A stretch of 44,662 nt of DNA from Lachnospiraceae bacterium (lineage in GTDB: Bacteria; Bacillota; Clostridia; Lachnospirales; Lachnospiraceae). The DNA lies in the NCBI GenBank assembly GCA_009780115.1, contig WRAQ01000027.1:1-44662 (forward strand), given 5' to 3'. Numbering within the stretch: the first letter of the stretch is position 1; each line of letters opens with the position of its first letter. Shown piece by piece: positions 34,520 to 43,085 of the stretch. The position numbers were made by a program, and so were the translations under genes. The notes below the pieces were generated by a model. The model made no database searches. It saw only the letters and a program-made list of their open reading frames with translations, and had not been told where the DNA came from.

Positions 34520-35217
34520 CAGTCAGAAAATATATTTTTATGAGGAAAATAAAATCTATGAGAATATTACAAAAGAGTGATCAGGAAATTTATGATTTAA
34601 TTGTTTTGGGTAGTAAAATGAATATTGGAGAGCGTGTCTTTAGAACGTTATGCAATACAAAAAACCTAGATAAAAATTCATCTGATTATTGGTTTTTCAG
34701 AGCCTTGCTTTTAAGCGAAAATATGCAAAGAATTGAGTCAGAAACAAAAATATTTGATTGTTTTGAAGAATTACTTGAAAGTTGTGATATGGCACTTGAA
34801 ATTGAGCAAGAACATTGGCCGGTATTATATTTGCGTTCTTTATTTAGTTTTTTAATTCAGGAGTTCCTAAAAGATGAAGATGAAACACTGCAATATATGA
34901 GTCCATGTTATAGAAGTTATGAAGAGCAGTTAAGCCAAATCGATTCGATGTTTAAATCACAGCAAGAAAATTCAAGTCCTGAATTTTTTATCACATACTG
35001 CTTATTGGCTTTAATAAATTTAAATAAAAGCAAAGATGATACTGCTATCGATTGTTTGAAAAAGGGGTTAGAAAAAATCAGCCCGGGAAAAATTGTATAT
35101 TTATCTTCAATATTCAAGCTTCCGGCTAACAAGCTTATTTCTTATAAAAAAATACAGATAAATGATATTCATAAGCAATTACGCTTGCGTCTTAAAGAAA
35201 TGTCGTTAATTGCCTAA
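34507..35217 (+). CDS. TPR-like helical protein, copy 2
   Basis: 236 residues, all-helical. Segments SDYWFFRALLLSENMQ, CDMALEIEQEHWPVLYLRSLFSF and TAIDCLKKGLEKISPGKIVYL follow the tetratricopeptide pattern, and the middle one matches the copy encoded at 29229 (AISIQPNYWMIYMF). ATG 34507 is the earliest start and overlaps the permease gene by 13 bases; ATG 34558 is possible, with GAGGAAAA upstream. I do not know its function. Two divergent copies of one scaffold-like protein in a cluster full of paired genes suggests two modification modules. Confidence 0.6.
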   Translation: MDEITVRKYIFMRKIKSMRILQKSDQEIYDLIVLGSKMNIGERVFRTLCNTKNLDKNSSDYWFFRALLLSENMQRIESETKIFDCFEELLESCDMALEIEQEHWPVLYLRSLFSFLIQEFLKDEDETLQYMSPCYRSYEEQLSQIDSMFKSQQENSSPEFFITYCLLALINLNKSKDDTAIDCLKKGLEKISPGKIVYLSSIFKLPANKLISYKKIQINDIHKQLRLRLKEMSLIA

Positions 35218-35236
35218 AGGAGGCAACCATTCCAAT

Positions 35237-36547
35237 ATGAATGAACTAAAGAAAAAGGCAAATACGTTTTTATTACATTTAGGGACTAGTAAGAAAAAAG
35301 TTATCTCATCAGAAGGGCCTGTTATTTTTACAAGCGCAAAAGGCTGTTATTTGTATGATGAAAATGGAAAAGAATATATCGATGCTTTGTCAGGTTCATG
35401 GGTCGTTAATTCAGGTCATGGCCAACAAGATATTATTCAAGGTATTGTGGAGCAATTTTCTAATATTGCTTATTCAATGTCGTCTGAGGGATATGCAAAT
35501 GATAAAGCGATAACATTAGCAGAAAAATTAAGTGAGTTATTACCCGGTGGTGATAAATGTACTTATTTTACATCAGGAGGTTCAGAAGCCGTTGAAATAG
35601 CACTGCGATTAGCCAGAATTTTCCATAAAATCAACGGAAAGAGAAAGAAAAATATAATCGTTGCAAGGCATGGCTCTTATCATGGCGGCACATTATTAGC
35701 TCTTTCTATATCAGGTTATGATCTTATTAGTAAATCAGCCGGTCCAGTCCCAGGTGGGATTGAAAAAATCAGTCATCCATATTGTCATCGGTGCAAATAT
35801 AATAATAAAGGATGCAATTTGCAATGCGCATATGAGTTAGAGGATGTTATAAAAGCAAATGGGCCGGAAGCAATAGCCGCATTTATCGCCGAACCGATTT
35901 CAGCTCATTCAGGTATTGCGATTCCTCCTTTGAATTATTGGAAAGTTATCCGCAATATATGCGACAAATACAGAGTATTATTAATTGTTGATGAAGTATT
36001 GACAGGTTTTTGCCGGACAGGAAAGTTTTTCGCTATTGAGCATTTTGATGTGATACCTGATATTATTGTTATGTCAAAAGGCTTAACCTCCGGTTATGCT
36101 CCATTAGGAGCTGTTTCGGTAAGCAAAGATATTCTTTCTAATATTCCGGATAATTCATTTCTACCTCAAGGATTTACTTATTCCGGACATCCTATAAGTT
36201 GTGCCGCAGCATTAAGTAACTTATTTTTTATGTCAAGAAATAACTTAGATAAAGAGTCGGCAAGGAAAGGTGCCTTTTTATTATCAGAATTAAGGAATTC
36301 TTTAGTTGATAACCAATATATAAGCGATATTAGAGGCATCGGTTTACTGATATGTATTGAACTTAAGGGTGACAAAAAATTTGAAAACGCACAGAGGTTG
36401 ACACAATATTTTTTATCACATGGAGTATACACCCGCATTATTATGGAATATGTCCATATTGCTCCGCCGCTTACAATACCGGATGATGTTTTAAAAAAGA
36501 TGGCAGAAATCATTATTGGGGGTTTCACAAAATACGACTTAATATAA
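35237..36547 (+). CDS. Class III PLP-dependent aminotransferase
   Basis: 436 residues. PLP-binding motifs: YFTSGGSEAVEIALRLAR, HGSYHGGTLLALS, IVDEVLTGFCRTG and the Schiff-base Lys in VMSKGLTSGYAPLGAV. A Cys-rich insertion, PYCHRCKYNNKGCNLQCAYE, is like that of some omega-aminotransferases. The substrate is likely an amino sugar precursor, a diamine or an omega-amino acid; sequence does not decide. AAAGGAGG lies 14 bases before ATG 35237; TTG 35210 is the longer start. The nucleotidyltransferase at 38507 suggests a sugar-nucleotide route, in which case it may make an amino sugar. Confidence 0.9.
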   Translation: MNELKKKANTFLLHLGTSKKKVISSEGPVIFTSAKGCYLYDENGKEYIDALSGSWVVNSGHGQQDIIQGIVEQFSNIAYSMSSEGYANDKAITLAEKLSELLPGGDKCTYFTSGGSEAVEIALRLARIFHKINGKRKKNIIVARHGSYHGGTLLALSISGYDLISKSAGPVPGGIEKISHPYCHRCKYNNKGCNLQCAYELEDVIKANGPEAIAAFIAEPISAHSGIAIPPLNYWKVIRNICDKYRVLLIVDEVLTGFCRTGKFFAIEHFDVIPDIIVMSKGLTSGYAPLGAVSVSKDILSNIPDNSFLPQGFTYSGHPISCAAALSNLFFMSRNNLDKESARKGAFLLSELRNSLVDNQYISDIRGIGLLICIELKGDKKFENAQRLTQYFLSHGVYTRIIMEYVHIAPPLTIPDDVLKKMAEIIIGGFTKYDLI

Positions 36548-36561
36548 AGGATAGGATATAT

Positions 36562-37461
36562 ATGGAAGCTAATAATGTAATAGGCATATATTTAACTGAT
36601 ATTTGTAATTATAAGTGCGTATTCTGCTCAGTTGATGTTCCGTCTAAAACTGATGAGAGCATTATGAAAGATGATATATATAAAATATTAAAAGAAAATA
36701 TGAATTCTAAATATAAGACCATTGCATTGTGGGGCGGAGAACCTACATTGCGAAAAGACTTTATGAAGATTATTAGTAAAATAAAGGAAAATAATTATGA
36801 AAATATAATTGTAGAAACAAATGCATCCATGATAGCGGATGTTACTTTTGCTAATCGTTCAATAGAGCTGGGAGTAAATTGCTTTATTATTTCTATACAT
36901 GGAGCTGATGCCGAAATGCAAGATGATATTTCTTTGGTGAAAGGTAGTTATAATAAAATAATTACAGCGATAACAAATATAAAAGAAAAAGGTGTTTATG
37001 TTCGTACAAATACAGTAATTAACAAACAAAATTATGAGCAAATACCTGCAATCGTCAAATTATTAATTGATTTGAAAGTAGATCACATAAATCTTTCAGG
37101 ATTACGATTAGTCGGAAGTGCCGCTCGTAATTTGAAAGAGGTAACACCGAAATTTACCGATGTTGTGAGATATTTAAAAGAAGCATTTGAAATAGCAATC
37201 CAATCAAATACTTATATAACTTACGATGTTATCCCTGCATGTATTATGAATGGATACGAGGAACGGCAGTTAAAATGGGCAGGCTTTAAAATGTTTTACA
37301 AAGATAAATCGATTAACGATTTTTCATTATTCATCAATAGTCTTAAATATAAGGGCGTAAATTGTATGAAGTGCAAGAATTTGTATCAATGTGGTGGTGT
37401 TTTTCGCGGATATATTGATTTATATGGGTGGTCTGAATTTGGTTATGAAATGATATCTTGA
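36562..37461 (+). CDS. Radical SAM protein, subfamily C copy 2
   Basis: CNYKCVFC (C15, C19, C22), LWGGEPTLRKDF, VETNAS, IISIHGADAEMQD, VRTNTVI, DHINLSGLRLVG and a C-terminal CMKCKNLYQCGG with DLYGWSEF. This is a clear paralogue of the product of 27058. The GGEPT box is intact here, whereas copy 1 has GGEAT. AGGATAGG precedes ATG 36562. It overlaps the next radical SAM gene if that gene starts at TTG 37458, or is 23 bases from it with the preferred start. Confidence 0.9.
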   Translation: MEANNVIGIYLTDICNYKCVFCSVDVPSKTDESIMKDDIYKILKENMNSKYKTIALWGGEPTLRKDFMKIISKIKENNYENIIVETNASMIADVTFANRSIELGVNCFIISIHGADAEMQDDISLVKGSYNKIITAITNIKEKGVYVRTNTVINKQNYEQIPAIVKLLIDLKVDHINLSGLRLVGSAARNLKEVTPKFTDVVRYLKEAFEIAIQSNTYITYDVIPACIMNGYEERQLKWAGFKMFYKDKSINDFSLFINSLKYKGVNCMKCKNLYQCGGVFRGYIDLYGWSEFGYEMIS

Positions 37462-37484
37462 TACCAGAATGGAGTCAACGTATT

Positions 37485-38462
37485 ATGTCTAAAGATTCTT
37501 TACACAAACAAGAATTTCTTAAAAAAATATATAAGTCATATGCCACTCTTTATATTAGCATTACTAATCGTTGTAATATTAAATGCAGACATTGTTCTGA
37601 TATAGAAATGGATTTACCTGATGCAAAGCAAGCGGATGTAATTGAATGGATTAAACAAATTGCAAATTCAAAAAGTATAAAAAGAGTATCTTTTTTAGGC
37701 GGAGAACCTTTTTTATGTTTTAATGAGCTAATTAATTATATAAAATTTGCGAACAGCCTTGGCTTGCTGACAACAATAGTAACAAATGGCTACTGGGCTC
37801 AAACAGAAGAAAAAGTAGATTCTATTTTGCGTGAACTGGCTGGATTGGATAGTATGATTGTGAGCTCTGATAAGTATCATTTAGAATTTGTTGATAAAAA
37901 AATAGTAGATAATCTTATTAATGGTTGTATCAAAAATAATATAGATGCCAGCATCAATATAACAGCTGCAAATAAGAACGAAGGCGAAGAAATTAAGTCC
38001 TTATATATGAATAGTTATTCCAAAAGCGTTTTTATTAATATATCGCCGATGTTTTTTTATGGTGCAGCAAAAAATCTAGAAATAGAAAAATTTAATTATT
38101 TTTATCAACCGCAACTTTTAAAGGATTATTGCGAAATTCGAAGCCATACAATTGATTGTGAGGGGAAAATATATGCATGTTGTGCTGCCGTTCTTGGGAA
38201 TCTAACTAATTTCTTATATTTAGGTGATTTGGCTGTAGAATCATATGAAACTATAATAGAAAGAAGAGATAAATCATTACTGTTTCATTTTTATGATAAT
38301 TATGGACCATCAGGATTAGCAAAAATCATCTCTGAAAGTCCTTTCAAAGATAATTTTTGTGAGATGAGTTTCTCACATGGTTGTGAATTATGCAGGTGGG
38401 TACTAAATAATAAAAATATGAGCAACTATGTCTTGCAGGAATTAGAAAAAATCGAAAATTGA
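37485..38462 (+). CDS. Radical SAM protein, subfamily B copy 2
   Basis: CNIKCRHC (C30, C34, C37), LGGEPFLCFNEL, VTNGYWAQT and VSSDKYHLEFVD, then SPASM-like Cys in DYCEIRSH, GKIYACCAAV and HGCELCRW. It is a paralogue of the product of 25146; both have a YGP-x-G segment before the last Cys pair. ATG 37485 is preferred because of GGAG at 37471-37474; TTG 37458 overlaps the previous stop but lacks a site. It is the last radical SAM gene of the cluster. Confidence 0.9.
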   Translation: MSKDSLHKQEFLKKIYKSYATLYISITNRCNIKCRHCSDIEMDLPDAKQADVIEWIKQIANSKSIKRVSFLGGEPFLCFNELINYIKFANSLGLLTTIVTNGYWAQTEEKVDSILRELAGLDSMIVSSDKYHLEFVDKKIVDNLINGCIKNNIDASINITAANKNEGEEIKSLYMNSYSKSVFINISPMFFYGAAKNLEIEKFNYFYQPQLLKDYCEIRSHTIDCEGKIYACCAAVLGNLTNFLYLGDLAVESYETIIERRDKSLLFHFYDNYGPSGLAKIISESPFKDNFCEMSFSHGCELCRWVLNNKNMSNYVLQELEKIEN

Positions 38463-38506
38463 AATATTGGTATGAATAGAATTTGATACAAAAGAGGAAA
38501 TCAACT

Positions 38507-39307
38507 ATGAAAAAAAGCATTATGGGGTTCATTCCAGCAGGTGGAAAAGGGGTTAGGATGAAGCCGTTTATGTTAATAAAAGAATTGTGGCCATTTATAA
38601 TCCAAGATGATGGAAGCGGCGGTCATAACGGCGAAGTTACATTATTAATAGAAAATGCAATGAATGTATTACATAAAGGCGGTGTTGAAAATGTTGTTTG
38701 TACAATTAATTCTGATAAAGAAATGTTGATAAAAATATTGTCTGATATAAACGGGCAAGCATCGGATATGAAAGTATCATTTGTTCATCAAAAAAGATTG
38801 GATAAGGAGTATGGATTACCTTTTGCGATAGCAGCAGCAGAGCCTTTTTTAAAGGAACATACGGTTTTCATGAAATTTCCGGATACAGTCGTTTATCCAA
38901 TGGATTGCTTTAAATCATTATATAAATTTCATTGTGACAGAAATTCAGATCTTACACTCGGCGTGTTTCCCACAAACCGGGCAGAGAATCTCGGGCCAGT
39001 CGTTATAGATAAAAATAATAAAATCTTAAAATTAGAAGATAAACCTAAAAATCCATCTGTAGATAATACTTGGAATATTCTGATATGGGAAAATTCATTT
39101 CTTAATTTACTGATGCAGGAAGTAAATAATTTTAGGAATAATTCAATCGCAAAAAATCAGGAATTAAAAATATATGACATAGTAAAGAAAGCAATAGATG
39201 ATAAACTTAATATTAATGCTTACTTATTTGAGAATGGAAAATGTATAGATATTTCAAGTATACACGATGCAGCTTTATTATGGGAAATTGAAAATATAAG
39301 TAATTAG
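38507..39307 (+). CDS. Sugar-phosphate nucleotidyltransferase (RmlA/GlmU-like fold)
   Basis: NTP-transferase start GFIPAGGKGVRMKPF with a Lys in LIKELWPF, the metal-binding Asp in FMKFPDTVVYP, and LGVFPTNRAENLGPVVID near 150. The family joins a sugar phosphate to a nucleotide to give an NDP-sugar. At 266 residues it lacks a left-handed beta-helix domain, as expected for RmlA-like enzymes. An unusual insertion DDGSGGHNGEVT follows the N-terminal loop. AGAGGAAA precedes ATG 38507. It probably supplies donor for the two glycosyltransferase-like proteins. It is the last gene of the cluster; no clear terminator follows. Confidence 0.82.
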   Translation: MKKSIMGFIPAGGKGVRMKPFMLIKELWPFIIQDDGSGGHNGEVTLLIENAMNVLHKGGVENVVCTINSDKEMLIKILSDINGQASDMKVSFVHQKRLDKEYGLPFAIAAAEPFLKEHTVFMKFPDTVVYPMDCFKSLYKFHCDRNSDLTLGVFPTNRAENLGPVVIDKNNKILKLEDKPKNPSVDNTWNILIWENSFLNLLMQEVNNFRNNSIAKNQELKIYDIVKKAIDDKLNINAYLFENGKCIDISSIHDAALLWEIENISN

Positions 39308-39411
39308 CTTCATCAGAAAAAGAACTTTACATGGATAGTCATTAGCATCTAATCTATGATTCTATAAATAATCTATTAGTCACATTCCCTCTATTGTCTT
39401 AAAAATTCAGA

Positions 39412-39440
39412 TTGAGAAACCCCAAAAATAATGTTATACT
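39412..39440 (+). promoter_or_regulatory. Predicted sigma-A promoter of dnaE
   Basis: TTGAGA (39412-39417), a 17-base spacer, TATACT (39435-39440), 26 bases before the dnaE start. AAAAGGAA lies between. Confidence 0.65.
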
Positions 39441-39466
39441 GGGCATAGTATGAAAAGGAAACCACC

Positions 39467-42400
39467 ATGCCCTTCACCCATCTCCATGTCCATACGGAAT
39501 ACAGCCTTTTGGACGGTTCAAACAAAATAAAAGAATATGTCCGCCGAGTCAAAAATCTTGGGCAAACTCATGCTGCAATTACTGACCATGGCACTATGTA
39601 CGGTATCATTGATTTCTACAAAGAGGCAGAAAAGCAGGGTGTTATCCCGATACTTGGCTGTGAAGTTTATGTCGCCCCCAACTCCCGCTTTGACAAAGAG
39701 CTGACCGGGGGTGAAGACCGTTATTACCACCTGGTTCTTCTTGCGGAAAATAATACGGGTTATGCGAACCTGATGAAAATCGTCAGCCTCGGTTTTACCG
39801 AAGGTTTCTATTACCGGCCCCGCGTAGATATTGAAATTCTCCGTGAATACCACGAGGGCATTATCGCCCTTTCCGGTTGCCTTGCCGGTGAAGTCCAGCG
39901 TTATATTCAAAAAGGCCTGATTGATGAAGCGGAAAAAACGGCTCTCAAATACCGCGATTGTTTTGGGGACGGCAATTTTTATCTCGAAATCCAAGACCAC
40001 GGCATTCCGGAACAGAAAACGGTTGCCACTGCTTTGCTGAAAATTAGTAAAAAATTGGGAATCCCTCTTGTTGCGACCAATGATGTTCATTATACAAATC
40101 ATGAAGATGAAGCCGCCCATGATGTTTTACTTTGCATTCAAACGAACAAAAAGATATCTGATGAAGACCGGATGCGTTATGAAGGCGGTCAATATTATGT
40201 AAAAAGCGAAGCGGAAATGAAAGCACTTTTTCCCTACGCTTTAGAAGCAGTTGAAAATACCCAGATAATTGCGGAGCGTTGTAGTAAGAATAGGGTTACA
40301 ATTGAGTTTGGGGTCCCCAAAATGCCGGCTTATGAAGTTCCGGCTGGTTATGATACCGCCGGTTATTTGAAAAAGCTTTGTTACGACGGCTTAAAAGAGC
40401 GTTACGGTGAAGATATTGATGCACCGGCAGGTACGACCGGCCAGACTTTTCGTGAACGCCTTGATTTCGAACTGGAAGTTATCGGTAGAATGGGTTATGT
40501 TGATTATTTCTTGATTGTTTGGGATTTTATCAAATATGCCCGTGAAAATGACATTATTGTTGGCCCCGGCCGCGGTTCGGCGGCGGGAAGTATTGTTTCC
40601 TATTGTTTATGGATTACCAATATTGACCCGATTCGTTATAATCTGCTTTTCGAGCGTTTTTTGAATCCGGAACGGATATCAATGCCCGATATTGATATTG
40701 ATTTTTGCTATGTCCGCCGCGAAGAAGTCATTGACTATGTTAGTCAAAAATACGGAAAAGACAGGGTTGTACAAATCGCGACCTTTGGTACAATGGCGGC
40801 CAGAGGTGTTATCCGCGATGTTGGAAGGGCGATGGATTTACCTTATGCTTTTGTTGATTCGGTTGCCAAAATGATTCCGGCTGAACTTAATATTACCTTA
40901 AACAGGGCATTGGAAATCAATTCCGAACTACGTAAACTTAGCGAATCGGATGAGCAAGTCGGGTATCTGATTGCGATGGCGAAGCGCCTCGAGGGTTTGC
41001 CGCGCCATGCCTCAACCCATGCTGCCGGGGTAGTTATCACCAGCCGCCCTGCTTTAGAATTTGTCCCTCTCTCACGAGGTTCGGAAGGAGTGGTTACGAC
41101 CCAGTTCTCGATGAATACTATCGAAGAATTAGGGCTTCTTAAAATGGACTTTCTCGGTCTCCGGACTTTAACTGTTTTGCAAAGCGCAGTGGATTTAATT
41201 GCCCGAAGTACCGGAACAACGTTAGATATAGATGAGATTGATTTTGACGACCCGGCGGTTTTCATTGATATCGGCAATGCCCGTACCGAAGGTGTTTTTC
41301 AATTGGAAAGCCCCGGAATGAAAAGTTTCATGAAAGACCTTAAACCCCAAAACTTAGAGGATGTTATTGCCGGCATATCGCTTTATCGCCCTGGGCCGAT
41401 GGATTTTATCCCCCGCTATGTTAGAGGGAAAAATTCAGCGGCAACGATTACATATTCCTGTCCCCAACTTGAACCGATTCTTGCCCCGACGTATGGCTGT
41501 ATCGTTTATCAGGAACAGGTTATGCAAATTGTCCGTGATTTAGGCGGTTATACGCTGGGAAGAAGTGATTTGCTTCGCCGGGCAATGAGCAAAAAAAAGG
41601 CTGATGTAATGGCCAAAGAGCGGGAAAATTTTATTTATGGCAATCCAGCCGAAGAAGTGCCAGGTTGCGTATCCCGCGGGGTTGATGAAAAAATAGCTTC
41701 GCAAATTTATGACGATATGATGGATTTCGCCAAATATGCCTTTAATAAATCCCATGCCGCCTGTTATGCAGTAGTTTCTTATCAGACCGCATATTTGAAA
41801 CATTATTATCCGGTTGAGTTTATGGCGGCCTTGATGACTTCAGTAATTGACAATTCAAGCAAGGTTGCGGCGTATATCATGACTTGCCGTAGTATGGGAA
41901 TCGCGCTTTTGCCGCCGGATGTAAATCAGGGCGAGGAAGGTTTCTCGGTGACGGGAAAATCAATCCGGTATGCCCTGACCGCAATCAAAGGTGTCGGCCA
42001 CCCGGTTATCAAAGCCTTAGTTGATGAACGAAGTAAACGCGGCCCTTTTGCTGACCTAAAGGATTTTATCATGCGGATGTCTGACCGGGATATGAACAAA
42101 AAAGCGATTGAAAACTTCATCAAAGCGGGGGCCCTTGATAGCCTGCCCGGGACAAGAAAGCAGTTTATGAGCGCTTATGTTCAGATTGTTGACGGTATCC
42201 AGCGGAACAAAAAAAGCAATATGGCCGGCCAAATATCGTTATTTGATATCGCTGATGGGGCACAAAAAGAGGAATTTGAGTTACGTTTGCCTGATGTTGG
42301 CGAATATGATAAAGAAATGAAGCTGACATTTGAGAAAGAAGTGCTTGGTATTTATATAAGCGGTCATCCTCTGGAAGATTATGAGGAAATGTGGCGTTCG

Positions 42401-42991
42401 TGTATTACGAATACCTGTGCCGATTTTTATCTTGATTTGGAAAGCGGGGCAACGATTGTCGCTGACAACAAAACGGCAGTGATCGGTGGGATTATTGCTG
42501 ATAAAACAATTAAGTACACCCGCAACGACAAGGTGATGTGCTTTTTGCATATTGAAGATTTAGCCGGTGTCTGTGAAGTTATTGTATTTCCAAATAGTTA
42601 TGAAAAATTTGCCGGCGACTTAGCTGAAGATAACAAAATTTTCGTTCGCGGCCGGGTTTCCCTTGAAGAGGACAAAAACGGAAAGCTTATCTGTGAGCAA
42701 ATTTATGGTTTTGATAAAATTCCGAAAAAATTGTGGCTTAAATTTCCGGATATAGAAGCATATAATCGTCTTAGTGAACAAATGTATGCGATTCTTGCGC
42801 CGTCTGACGGAAATGATACGGTAAATATTTATATTGAAGATTCGAAACAAATAAAGCGCCTCCCCCCGGGAAAAAATGTAGATTGTGACCGGTTGCTGCT
42901 TGATAGCCTTGCTTTGAGCTTCGGGGCGGAAAATATAGGAGTAAAATGGGAAATCCCAAAGGATTACCCGAGGGGTTTCAAAAAAGATTGA
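39467..42991 (+). CDS. dnaE: DNA polymerase III subunit alpha (DnaE)
   Basis: Replicative polymerase subunit. N-terminal PHP domain (FTHLHVHTEYSLLDG, ITDHGTMYG, ALSGCLAGEVQ, ATNDVHY), the polymerase core with GPGRGSAAGSIVSY and the catalytic PDIDIDF near residue 405, RHASTHAAGVVI, and KMDFLGLRTL with the third Asp, then a helix-hairpin-helix segment and a C-terminal OB fold (AVIGGIIADKTIKYTRNDKVMCFLHIED). The length of 1174 and the PHP-first layout are those of DnaE, not PolC. Base use returns to the richer G+C style of the flanks. pfkA follows, as in many Clostridia. Confidence 0.97.
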   Translation: MPFTHLHVHTEYSLLDGSNKIKEYVRRVKNLGQTHAAITDHGTMYGIIDFYKEAEKQGVIPILGCEVYVAPNSRFDKELTGGEDRYYHLVLLAENNTGYANLMKIVSLGFTEGFYYRPRVDIEILREYHEGIIALSGCLAGEVQRYIQKGLIDEAEKTALKYRDCFGDGNFYLEIQDHGIPEQKTVATALLKISKKLGIPLVATNDVHYTNHEDEAAHDVLLCIQTNKKISDEDRMRYEGGQYYVKSEAEMKALFPYALEAVENTQIIAERCSKNRVTIEFGVPKMPAYEVPAGYDTAGYLKKLCYDGLKERYGEDIDAPAGTTGQTFRERLDFELEVIGRMGYVDYFLIVWDFIKYARENDIIVGPGRGSAAGSIVSYCLWITNIDPIRYNLLFERFLNPERISMPDIDIDFCYVRREEVIDYVSQKYGKDRVVQIATFGTMAARGVIRDVGRAMDLPYAFVDSVAKMIPAELNITLNRALEINSELRKLSESDEQVGYLIAMAKRLEGLPRHASTHAAGVVITSRPALEFVPLSRGSEGVVTTQFSMNTIEELGLLKMDFLGLRTLTVLQSAVDLIARSTGTTLDIDEIDFDDPAVFIDIGNARTEGVFQLESPGMKSFMKDLKPQNLEDVIAGISLYRPGPMDFIPRYVRGKNSAATITYSCPQLEPILAPTYGCIVYQEQVMQIVRDLGGYTLGRSDLLRRAMSKKKADVMAKERENFIYGNPAEEVPGCVSRGVDEKIASQIYDDMMDFAKYAFNKSHAACYAVVSYQTAYLKHYYPVEFMAALMTSVIDNSSKVAAYIMTCRSMGIALLPPDVNQGEEGFSVTGKSIRYALTAIKGVGHPVIKALVDERSKRGPFADLKDFIMRMSDRDMNKKAIENFIKAGALDSLPGTRKQFMSAYVQIVDGIQRNKKSNMAGQISLFDIADGAQKEEFELRLPDVGEYDKEMKLTFEKEVLGIYISGHPLEDYEEMWRSCITNTCADFYLDLESGATIVADNKTAVIGGIIADKTIKYTRNDKVMCFLHIEDLAGVCEVIVFPNSYEKFAGDLAEDNKIFVRGRVSLEEDKNGKLICEQIYGFDKIPKKLWLKFPDIEAYNRLSEQMYAILAPSDGNDTVNIYIEDSKQIKRLPPGKNVDCDRLLLDSLALSFGAENIGVKWEIPKDYPRGFKKD

Positions 42992-43085
42992 AAAATATAG
43001 GATTTTAAGCTAAACTGGTCATAGTTGATAATGTGAAAGACCGCCCAAAGCGGCGTATGGGAGTTAGTGAAAGGAATCAGATATT

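Noticed and set aside
39518-40120. 200-codon minus-strand frame opposite dnaE
   Set aside because: It mirrors the PHP domain of dnaE, which is beyond doubt, and has no start signal.
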